Assembly: GCF_041260155.1 (NCBI RefSeq)
Contig: NC_091947.1
Location: 34,606,032-34,670,031, forward strand
Direction of reading: 5' to 3'
Length of the DNA stretch: 64,000 nt
From: Ptychodera flava
Taxonomy: Eukaryota; Hemichordata; Enteropneusta; Ptychoderidae
The notes under the pieces are model-generated. The model was given only the letters and a program-made list of their open reading frames with translations, searched no databases and had not been told where the DNA came from. Position numbers and translations under genes: made by a program. The stretch's first letter is position 1, and the number at the start of each line of letters is the position of its first letter. Of the stretch, positions 48,847-59,002 are shown piece after piece.

Positions 48847-50935
48847 GTGTCATCAACGATGACTTGTTTCTAAACCTTCCTGTCTCAATACGAAGGGGTA
48901 AAATACCCATACGAAGTTGAGCTAACAGAGATCGTCTGACTACGATTAAGTTAAAATTTACATATTTTTCAACTTTATACAATGATTTAATTTTCATATA
49001 AGTACGTAATTTAGGTTTATGTTGCATATTTTCTAACCACTCTGCTTGGCTATGTGACAAAAGCTTCTCCTTAAATAATTCTAAATCCAGATCAAAAAGG
49101 ATCTGTTCATCCAAGTCAACCTTTTGCAGAATTCGATAGTACTTGACGACCAATTATTACAATTCAAGGAATGATCCCACAAAAATACTCTTTGTGATTT
49201 TGTTACCGTCAAGACTGGATAAATGTTTCCATAGTTTTAACATGTTGATCCATCTCCTTGTAATGCACGAGTGCCATCCTGTATCACCCGTAACTGCAGG
49301 ATGTGGTGAAAATCTATGAGTTCCGAGAAAGAACCTCAGAGCTCTGTTTTGAACCGCCTCACATGAATCAAACTTTTGAAAACCCCAAACACCTGAACAA
49401 TAATCAAGAATCGGGAGTACACAGGCTTCATACATTTTTGTGTAGGTTTTGAATCCCATGTTCTTTAACCTCTTGAACCTTGCAATTAACGCGCCAAGTG
49501 CTCTATTCGCAGAGTCCGCAATTACCTTGGCAGTAATGGTATAATCAAGAAATTCATGAATGACTATACCTAAATATTTATACTTTTCTGCATAACCTAA
49601 TAAAATCTCACCTATATGAAAATTTACAGTACTCCTTAAAGTATTCTTTCTGCGAAAGTGCATTACCTTAGACTTTGTATCATTGATACTTAGTTTCCAT
49701 TTGTTACACCAGTCATTAATGCAATTCAACATCATTTGCATATCATTCTCGTTATCTGACAAAATAACAATATCGTCAGCGTACAACAAAATGGAGACGC
49801 TGGTATCACTATCTAAATTAATACCTCTGTTCATATTTTTAATTTCTAAAGCTAAATCATTAATGAACAGAGAAAACAAGGTTGGGGATAAGTTATCACC
49901 CTGTCGAACACCTTGGTCAGTAACAAACCAGTTTGTATGAAATAAATTTAATTTAACAGAAGCAAGCGTATCAGTATACATGGCTCGAATAGACTTGTAA
50001 ATTTTCCCATCAATACCGTTACAGAGAATTTTATATAATAATATAGCGTTACGATTGACTTTGTCAAAGGCTTTACGTAGATCAATAAAAGTTGCAAAAG
50101 TAGAGAGGTTATGTACTTGCCTATTTCGAACTATGGATGATAACACATATATGTGATCCTGACAACTTCTTCACTTTCTAAATCCATTTTGTTCATCAAC
50201 TAGTATATCATTAATGTCCAAATACTTTACAATCCTGGTATTTAAAACTGAACTGTACAATTTAGAGACGGTTGACAAAATACTGATACCTCTATAGTTC
50301 ATCGGAACCCGAGGGTCGTCAGCCGTATTTTTGGAATTGGATAAATGAGAGACTTTTTTCAACAACTTGGAATTTTCCAGAGTCAAAAATAAGCTGAAAA
50401 AGATGAGTTAGAACGCTTACTGAATTGTCATTTTTTAAAACTTCATATGGGATTTTATCAACTCCAGCTGACTTGCCATCCTTAGCTTTTCTAACAACTG
50501 CTTCTATTTCTTGCGTAGAGAAATTTCTATTCAATTCTGTATTCTCAACATACAAGGGATCAAGATTATCCACTAAACTCTCTTGTGATGCAACATACGT
50601 ATATAAAATTCATCATCGAAGTTACCTTGAACCTGGTTTTGGTACAGCTTTGAGAAATCTTTTTCCCACTTTCTTAGAACATAATTAGTGTCACCATTAA
50701 CATTGCCAATATTGTCATATACTTCCATAGGAGTTGACCTACGTTTTCTTGGGCCAATTTGTTAAGATATTGCCAGAAACCCCTTGGATTATCAGTGCAA
50801 ACTGCTTCAATGTCTTCTACTAAACCGTTTCTGTACGCACGCTCACAGTAATGAAGTTTTTTATCAAAAACCTGCGTTGCATTCTTAAAATCACGACGCA
50901 AACCCACTTTATCAAATGTGGACCCTGGAAACGAA
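48847..50935 (-). pseudogene. LINE ORF2 fragment (reverse transcriptase), 5'-truncated
   Basis: Reading on minus, a linker (GFWQYLNKL, ~50780) is followed by the RT fingers (DGKSAGVDKIPYEVLKN) and PMNYRGISILSTVSKLYSSV, then DEQNGFRK. The catalytic region has FIDLRKAFDKVNR, GVRQGDNLSPTLFSLFINDL and LLYADDIVILSD (~49790-49760). KYKYLGIVIH and a C-terminal region (YKVEKYVNF...LRMGILPLRIETGRFRN) follow. Frames change near 50690, 50380, 50165 and 49155, and a stop lies near 50580, so it is inactive. The endonuclease domain expected upstream is absent, consistent with 5' truncation. The YADD box and layout make it a non-LTR retrotransposon; I do not assign a clade. The 3' part resumes at 47200. Confidence 0.9.
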
Positions 50936-50939
50936 TATA

Positions 50940-52600
50940 CGCACGTTAATTATCCCTCATATATTCTGTATGTGCATGTGGATAAAGACCATTCTGTTAT
51001 TGATGACAAATGATTCTGGTCTGATTCAATGTTAAACAATAACAATGCTGACTGTCTACGTATGGCTGTCCTGGACTTTTCATAATTCTTCAGGGAGTAC
51101 TACAACAAGAAACTGCAGTGGATACACAAATCAAAACCACACCCCAAAATTAATCAAACATTATATATTAAAGATGACACAATGATTATGACACAGTAGC
51201 GATACTAAGTGTACCTCAAGATGCTTGTAGGAGTATAAGAAACTGTTGTTGGCATTAAAACTTGATACTCAGGCCCCTAAAAGCCTCTATGGGTTATCTC
51301 TTGACAGGAGTGTTATCACAAAGTCCCACCACAGATGAGCATCTGGATATAGTCCTTTTATATCTCAAATAATTCTGCACATAAAGATCAATCATTGGAG
51401 CTCTTCATACTGAAAGTGACAGTGCCTGCAGTTTTATTGCAGTTGAGGTAATGGCACATTCAACCTATATGTTTCAGTCATTGGTTTTCACTTTAAAATC
51501 AATATCATTCCACTTACTTTTCCTTTATCATAAAGGGTAGAGATGGTTTTAATGACATCGTCAACCTTCATCCTTGTTAGGTTTGGTTCAACCTATTGTG
51601 GGACACATATTTCATTTGGTATAAAATGCAAGATGACATCATTCAACATCTGGCCATTCATAGTCTGTCATCCTGTCCTATGATGTACAAGTTACAAAGT
51701 TGCAATTAATACAACATATTATATAGCAATAACATGTAAGACAGCTCAAATGTTTTTTTTGAAGTGAACATACATTGATTATTTATAACACACAAATATA
51801 TGATTAACAATTACTATCTATGGATACATAGTGAGTTGTAATGGTTTTTTGAGTGGTGTGATTTAGTTATGGTAAAGGGCAACATTAAATATATGGGACC
51901 TTGTCAAGTATGCTGCCACGGAAGTACCTAGTGGACAATACCATTAATTTTTAGGGGTACTGATGAGTGTAAAGGGCTGAACATAGCCGATAAACAGCAC
52001 GTTTGCCAAAGTTAAACTATGTACTATGTACTTTGTCTTCTCAACGCTCTTCACTAAGTTCAAAAAATCTGTTTAAATAAATGCGTTTGCCTAAGTTGTA
52101 CTAAGTTATACTACTTAATGTGGTACTAGCTCCATGAATGTGTGAAGTGGGGTGCAAAATGGAAAACGACATCACAGGACAATAAAATTTGGATGGAGTG
52201 AATATGCTTTTTACATTTTCAGAAATAAATGTGGCAAATTTTTCAATTTGTGCAGGTCACTGGTCTCTTGGCCTTCAGCGATGGTGGTATTCTTGCAGTA
52301 ATTGAAAAGAAACAAACTGTCCTGTAGAGATATAACTACTGCCACAAGCGCACAACTTCACTTGATAGAATTGTTTCACTTAGCTCAAAAATAATTGGTA
52401 TACCCCAGGGAAATCTTTCTACGTTTCATAATCAGCAAGTACTCAAGAAAGCCCGCTCAACTCTTTTGTCTAGTGATCATATTTTATCAGCAGAGTTCGA
52501 CGCACTTTCCTCTGGTCGGCGTTTTAGATACCCGGCTTGCAGGTCAAACCGGCGCAAGTTGTCATTCAATTCAACCGGTGTGCGGCTTTAAATGATTCTT
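50940..52600. other. No recognisable gene
   Basis: Short frames only. I see no endonuclease-like continuation of the LINE and no defined repeat. Confidence 0.4.
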
Positions 52601-52755
52601 AAAATGTTTTTTTTTATATAGTCCTGTGTCTCCTTTCATTTTGTAATTATTTTATTATTATTTTTGATGTTGTATTTGAGCCACGCTTTAATTGCCCGTG
52701 TTTGGGATAAATAAAGTTCTATTGAATTGAATTGAATTGAAATTGAATTGAATAG
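52600..52755 (+). repeat. 3' end of a plus-strand LINE with (ttgaa)n tail
   Basis: 'gcccgtgtttgggataaata' plus 'aagttctattgaattgaatt' and further ttgaa repeats form a typical LINE 3' UTR end with a short tandem tail. No coding part remains upstream. Confidence 0.55.
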
Positions 52756-53557
52756 TCCCCCTTCCATTTAGGACGCATATTCAGCCCCTAACAACTGTCA
52801 GCCACCCCTAAAAATAATGGTACAGTCCGCTTGGTACTTCTGTGGCAGCATCCTTGACAAGGCCCAATATATGGTGTTATCATATAATAAAAAGTGAAAA
52901 TTCCTACTCTGAAAATAAACAACACTACATAATCAAAGACGATCATATTTAATTTAACTGCCCATGCTACAATCTTTGTGCAACCTCTACAATTATCTAC
53001 TTTGTCATTGATTTTTCAGCAATACATGACATCAAGTGCACAAACCAACCTGAAGGATTTTCGTCGCTCAGTCAGATCAACAAAGGGACGTCTTGCGTGC
53101 AGTGTCAACCCCAAACTCATAAACGTCAGCATCCGGCACAGCCTTATTTTCTTGTGGTCCATGGTCATTCATTGTTTTCACTGCATGTTAGAATGAGCTG
53201 GTTTGGTTACTGTCGTCTGAAATCAGAGTGTACTTATACTCAACAAGCAAGACAAGATAAGAGGGATTCGTACTTCTTTTCTTTTTCGAATTAAATGCCG
53301 CGATTTTTAAAATATTTTTGTTGGTCATATATTATCATGCCATCACTGTGGATAGGGTATACTATATCTGGCATGTTCCTATTTATACAGTCATGGTCAT
53401 CCTCTATCACCTAAAACCTAATTAATATGAGCGACAGTGTTGAGTAGTTGCAATTCATCTGGAGTGTCTGCGAGTATATGCATTCAAAATAACAATAAAA
53501 GAAATACGAAGATTTGAAAGTGATTATAACGTGGTTAGGCCAACGTATAAGTAAACT

Positions 53558-53727
53558 TAGCTGTGGGTCCATAGCTGTGGTGTTTCCAGACGGGATTCCT
53601 GCCCTTAACGGGCTGGTTTTGACATTAACGATGTGGTGGCGGGGTTAAAATCGTAAAAGTCAAAACCAGCCCGTTAAAGGCAGGAATCCCGTCTGGAAAC
53701 ACCACAGCAGCTATGGACCCACAGCTA
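53558..53727. mobile_element. Foldback MITE, TAGC ends, 9-bp target duplication
   Basis: AAGTAAACT occurs directly on both sides (53549-53557 and 53728-53736). The left arm TAGCTGTGGGTCCATAGCTG is inverted at the right as CAGCTATGGACCCACAGCTA. The arms continue through 'gtttccagacgggattcctg' and 'acgggctggttttgac' to a ~30-bp loop. A 9-bp duplication is the usual product of Mutator-like transposases. Confidence 0.88.
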
Positions 53728-53987
53728 AAGTAAACTACATGTATGTTTTAAAATTGAAATGTGCAAACAAAACTTACTGATTTCAGTAGTAGAATAGTAT
53801 GCGTCACACGAACTGCCTTTTTTATCTTTAAGGGTTATGAGCTGCAGTGCGCGTCACGTGTGATGCTGTACACAATGTCATGAACGTGAATCCCCGCAAT
53901 TAGACTGGTTTGGGCTACGCGTTTTGCGTGAATGAATGCGAAGATTCCAGTAGCGTTGCCGTACACGTGGAAAGATCAGTATGGCTA

Positions 53988-54050
53988 CGCGTTACGTAGC
54001 TCTGCATGGCAGGGCTGTGTGTTGCCAGCGTTATACGGCCTCCCACCATG
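53988..54050. repeat. Half copy of the 63.6-kb foldback end
   Basis: 'TAGCTCTGCATGGCAGGGCT' plus 'gtgtgttgccagcgttatac' matches the arm of the foldback at 63631-63719, but no inverted partner is nearby. A related 'TAGCTCTGCGGAGCAGGGC' lies at 58442. Confidence 0.65.
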
Positions 54051-54249
54051 TATAATTGTATACCAACAGTGTTTCTCTGCATGTTCATTGAAAGGGGCAT
54101 GACACTCTGCAGACCCTGTTCCCATTCATCAAAAGTAGGGATCATTCTTGACATTTTAGGGGGCAGTCACTATTGATGCTGATACTATAGGAGCGCTTCC
54201 CCGTATCATTACAGTTGGGTTGTCTGAGCTACATATGTATGCAGGACCC

Positions 54250-54472
54250 TAGCCCTACGAGTATGGCGAGAGTGTCCGGCTTTGCGGCGTAGCCAAAGCC
54301 GGACACTCTCGCCATACTCGTAGGGCACAGTCGTTTGGAGAGCTATTCAGCGCTGGGACTATTCGCCCCATAGACGAGTGTACAGAAGCGAGAAATCCGC
54401 TTCTGTACGCTCGTCTATGGGGCGAATAGTCCCAACGCTGAATAGCTCTCCAAACGACTGTGCGTAGGGCTA
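54250..54472. mobile_element. Double-hairpin MITE, TAGC ends, 9-bp target duplication
   Basis: GCAGGACCC occurs directly on both sides (54241-54249, 54473-54481). The ends are TAGCCCTACG and CGTAGGGCTA. Inside are two separate near-perfect hairpins. The first is 54250-54326 (arm 'cgagtatggcgagagtgtcc'). The second is ~54328-54462 (arm 'acagtcgtttggagagctat', continuing 'ccccatagacgagtgtaca'). No coding. Confidence 0.9.
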
Positions 54473-54481
54473 GCAGGACCC

Positions 54482-55910
54482 GTACTCGACCTCATGATGT
54501 TTGTCAGCTCTGTAATGTGCTGTCGATTTGTCACCCGCAGGTTTCCCCGAATCACAATTTGACGTATTTTCTTCCTTTGACACAATTTGGTTTGAATTTA
54601 GGGGTTTTAAATCCATGAAATTATGCGCCGATCCCAGGGCGCCGAACAAAACGATCGTGTTGCATTGCGATCAAGATCGATCGTCACTTCCGCGCACGCG
54701 CGTACGCTTTACATAATGCTAAAGCTGGAATTTTCCATAATTCCATCATTGATATAGTGTTTTAAGTTTTGCTTTCAAATTTTATCGCTATAAAAACATG
54801 AACCAATGCACATAAAATTGCACTAGTATCCATGGAGACTGAACAAAAACTACGTCGTTGGCTATTTTTTCCGATGCATGCACTCCTCGTCCTGCATGTC
54901 ACCAAAGCTGAATGGCAGGCGATATTTTGTCTCAAAGACGGAGTATTGATGACTAGAAACATATACCCTCTAAAAAACGAGGTCTATGCTAGAAACAACA
55001 GCAATTCACAGGTCGCTACACTATACGATTGCTCACCCGATCAAATGTGTGGGCATCTTTGCTCGATGTGTAATTTGTGCGCGATTTCCGCGCTGTCAGT
55101 AATTTTTCCAGGGCAGAACAATGGCTCGTAATGCGCAAGTTGCGCAGTGCGCAGTCGAGAGAAAACCCTGAATCTGATACTCCGTTTCAATATTTTCATC
55201 CATATTTCGTCACGAAACATGTCAAACATTTACATATTTATGTAATATTACATACATACATACATTTTCTTACTTTTCTGCAATGCCTATAGCTCTGCTA
55301 TAATTCTTCACACCATCGTAATTTAAATCTAGACCCCGTAAGAGTTGTGATATGATAAAGGGATATCAAACAAGACGGAGATTTAAAACATCAGCATGAA
55401 GCTCGGTGTCAGACAATGGCAATGAACTGTGTATTCCGATCGGAGGAGGTCTATTGCCTAACGACAATGTGATTTGGTCCGGATTGCCGTGCTTTGACGC
55501 GTAACATCGGCCCTGGTACGCTTGGTCCGACATGGTTGCGAAAACCTCGACGTCATCCCAATTATACTCAAAGCACGGCAGTAAGAGTTGTGAACTGGAA
55601 GCAAATTCCCGATTTTCGTCAGAAATTACTTTATTCTACAGTATTGTGGGATGCAGCATACAGGACAGATCAAGAGTAGCCTTTGCGAAGCCCTAACGTC
55701 GCTCCAATCTCCCAATCAATGTCCCGAGTCGCCCATGGGGGAAGGGAGTCAGCTGAGGGCGTGTGGGCCGGGGATGGGAATTTGACCTTCTTTTGCAAAA
55801 TTCAATACTTACTTGATACAAAAAGATATTAAACACCTAAAGGTAGGGGAAAATAGAGGCTACATGTACATAATTTAGGACGACTCGGAGGTCATTCTTC
55901 TGAGCAGAGT
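54482..55910. other. No recognisable gene
   Basis: A 99-codon frame at 54832-55131 + starts in a favourable context (tccATGGAG) but has no recognisable domain. Treated as unsupported. Confidence 0.35.
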
Positions 55911-55916
55911 AACCTG

Positions 55917-56053
55917 AGCTGTGGTCTATTCCGCTCTGTGTCTATACCCTATATGTGCCCCATAGACGTGTGTACATATGCCTGAGAAGGGAAAGAAGAT
56001 GTACACACGTTTATGGGGCACATATATAGACGCAGAGCGGAATAGACCACAGG
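55917..56053. repeat. Foldback element
   Basis: 'tgtggtctattccgctctg' is mirrored as 'cagagcggaatagaccaca', and 'atatgtgccccatagacgtg' is mirrored by 'cacgtttatggggcacatat'. 'ccccatagacg(a/t)gtgtaca' is shared with the second hairpin at 54.37 kb, so the two are related. No clear target duplication. Confidence 0.75.
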
Positions 56054-56469
56054 TGACTGTGGCACAGTGCACAAACCTCGTCTCATCCTTTGTGTCGTAG
56101 ACCATCAACACATGTGACATGCTGATCGTCATGACAGTCAGGTCAGGGCACGCCACGCTTCATGTTCTGTGGTGCAGCCCAGCAGCTTTAACGAAATTGG
56201 GGCCCGTTGTGTCCCAAGACTTCGAATTTAAGGGACATCGTAACATCAGGACATCAGGTAAACACAGAAGAATAAAAAAAAAAACAAAAACAAACAAATT
56301 TACAAAGATGAAAAAACAAAACTTAGGGAACTTATCTGTGCCACAATTTTAAATGGGTTGCAACCTTATCGATCGCGTTATAGCAGGAATGTGAGAAAGC
56401 AAGTTGCCCATTCGTTCATAACGTGTCCGATTCGAGAATACGATCAACAAGTCCACCATCCTCAAATTG

Positions 56470-56560
56470 TTTTAAGTTCCTTGGATACAGTGTTTACATT
56501 GGTCGTATGGGTCCCTTACGACCTTTGAGCGCAGTTCCGACGACTGGTAGCGTCAGTCTG
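56470..56560. repeat. Dispersed repeat, copy of 22690-22765
   Basis: 'acagtgtttacattggtcgt', 'atg(g/a)gtccc', 'cgacctt(t)gagcgcag' and 'ttccgacgact' match 22710-22765 in the same orientation. Confidence 0.65.
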
Positions 56561-57115
56561 TTAAGACAAAAACCGTTATCTGCCAAAATAGCAGGTCCTA
56601 CAAATAATCGTCGACTTTTATGCAGCGGAAATGTCAAACTATTACATTAGTGAAGATGGTTCGCAGAATATTAATCGTTAGGCCTACAGTTCGGATAGCT
56701 CCCAGGATTACCGCCTATATAAAACTACATTTACCCTTTGTATTGTACTCACATGTATGCCCACATGCAGGTTTATTAATAATTCTTTCTAAAATCTCGA
56801 AAATGTTCTCAGCTCTCTTGACAGCAGACGAGTAAGTCGAGCTAAAGACATATGCGATCTCCGAACGATTCATTTTCCTCTTGGAAAATGTTGGAACAGA
56901 ATTTGTTTTGGAAGCGTCCTTCCGTGTATACAATTTGATGGAAAAATCTACTATGCTAGCTGACAAGCAGCTTGCGTGTTCTGTTCGATCGGGTATTATA
57001 TTCTTCAGCGTGACTTCATATTTCGGCAAAAGCAGCTTGATATATTACCTTACAGTTTCCAAGTCATCATGAGCTAGCAACTGAGGACACGGCGACATTG
57101 CACTTTTATATGATA
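56561..57115. other. No firmly recognised gene
   Basis: A 104-codon minus-strand frame (57029-56715) ends with a Cys-rich CGHTCEYNTKGKC, but I know no matching family and see no splice partners. Confidence 0.25.
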
Positions 57116-57119
57116 TCGG

Positions 57120-57920
57120 ATATTTACGGATACTAGACTATTATACAATATCGAAATTAGATTGGTCTGACCAGATCTTTAATGGTGGTTAAATCTCCCA
57201 TATATTGGATATTTAACCCGCGATTCGACAAATCTTGGCAAGATCTGTAAGGAGGTGAAATCTCCGATATACATCGGATATTTACTCACGATTTGAGAAA
57301 TCTAGTATCGTCTAGTATCGAAGTTAGAGCCAGTCTTAGGAAATCGGTCTCGCCAGATCTGTAAGGGGTGAATCTCCGATATATATCGGATATTTACTCG
57401 CGATTTGAGAAATGTAGAATCGTCCAGTGTTGAAATTAGACAGATTAGTCAGACTATAGAAGTCGGGCTCCGCAGCGGATATGTAAGGTTGTGAAATCTC
57501 CGAGATACCGGAGATTTACCCGCACTTTGACAATGCTATCTGGTATCGATATTAGTGTCGCTTATAATTGAGGGTAAATATTAGCGATTTCACAGGACTG
57601 GCATGTCTAGGCACAAAGCAAGTCATTCTAGGATCGTCTAGTATCGATATTAGAGTTGGACTACGGAAGTCGGTCTTGATCAGATCTGTAAGGTGGTGAA
57701 ATCTCCTATGGGATATGTTCCCGCGCTATGACAACTTGAAGTCTAGTGTCGTCTAGTATCAACGTCTGAATCAGTATGGTATGGTATCGTCAAGTATCGA
57801 AGTTAAAGTTGGGCTACGGAAGTCGGGCTGAGTCAGTTCTGTGTTCTATGCTGGTCTAGGCACAAGGCAAGTCATTCTAGTATCGTCTAGTATCGATATT
57901 AGAGTCCCGAAACTGCTGAT
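57120..57920. repeat. Degenerate tandem array, ~110-125 bp units
   Basis: Units contain 'gatctgtaagg(a/g)ggtgaaatc', 'tccgatatatatcggatatt', 'actcgcgatttgagaaat' and 'ctagtatcgatattagagt'. The 'gatctgtaag' landmark falls at about 57242, 57356 and 57683, and a variant near 57479. Each unit has a palindromic centre (ccgatatatatcgg). Confidence 0.75.
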
Positions 57921-58019
57921 ATTTCAAACTCGATACTTGATGGAAAAATTTAAAAATTGTGCAAAGTCTCGCCTTCATGGGATTACCGTATGGTGTCCAA
58001 TCCATGCCAAAATTACTAC

Positions 58020-58440
58020 TTTGATTTTACAACACAACATGCCATCCGAATTCTATTTACAATTCAACATGCTATTTCACAACACAACATGCCATTCCAA
58101 ATCCTATTTTACAACTCAACATGCTATTTCACAACACAACATGCCATTCCAAATCCTATTTTACAACTCAACATGCTCTTCCCATTTCATTTGACAACAC
58201 ATCATGCACTTCCAAATCCTATTTTACAACTCAACATGCTCTTCCAATTTCATTTGACAACACATCATGCACTTCCAAATCCTATTTTACAACTCAACAT
58301 GCTCTTCCCAATTTCATTTGACAAACAATCATGCACTTCCAAATCCTATTTTACAACTCAACATGCTCTTCCCAATTTCATTTGACAACACATCATGCAC
58401 TTCCAAATCCTATTTCACAATTCAACATCCCATTCTAAAG
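58020..58440. repeat. Tandem array, ~63-64 bp units
   Basis: 'ttccaaatcctattttacaa' plus 'ctcaacatgc' starts at about 58095, 58147, 58210, 58273, 58337 and 58401. Shorter early units lack the 'cttcccatttcatttgacaa' part. Frames of up to 142 codons through it are artefacts. Confidence 0.9.
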
Positions 58441-59002
58441 CTAGCTCTGCGGAGCAGGGCAGTGTTACTGGCTATCGAACAAGATTCAAAATGGCGGACG
58501 CGAAATGGTCCCCTCGCACAGAGAGAGAAATGCGAACTTTGCACAAGTCTAAAAACGCAGCTTAGCACATTGTGTATCTAAACAAGATGAGCGTGCTCGA
58601 AAACTAGGATCGATCACGATTTAAATTAAAAATTGGCTGTTTTTGGAAAAGAAGCTGCGCGTTAAAATCAGCAGTTTTGTCTATTGTGCACCGTGGGAGG
58701 TTATCGTGTGCGCGGCTCATGTGAAAGACCAGGCAAGATTCACCCTCAATCACAAGTACACGGTACGAAAAATTTCCCACAATTCAATGCGATTTGTACC
58801 AACGCAGATCGAAATGTGCGCGCGAACTTAATTCTTTTCTCACCAACTGCGCAGGTTGACGTCCAACGCTCAGTTACACCTAGACACTGCATATGTATGC
58901 GGAGTGGCTTGGCCGATCGGCTCTGTGAAAACGTACTTTCAGACATCGTCGTGTTTTTTAACGCTCATTCTGTGATATTTTCTAAAAAAATATAAGTCAA
59001 AT

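Noticed and set aside
57841..58385. Overlapping 117- and 142-codon frames with repeated 'FTTQHA' and 'ILQLNMLF'
   Set aside because: Direct translation of the ~64-bp tandem array; no start context, domain or conservation argument.
58020..58440. CRISPR-like regular repeats
   Set aside because: Head-to-tail tandem units with no unique spacers, in a eukaryotic context. The same argument applies to the other arrays.
24511..58500. ATGGCGG motifs (24511, 44642, 58493) as host promoters or first exons
   Set aside because: No spliced coding follows them; a short motif alone is insufficient.
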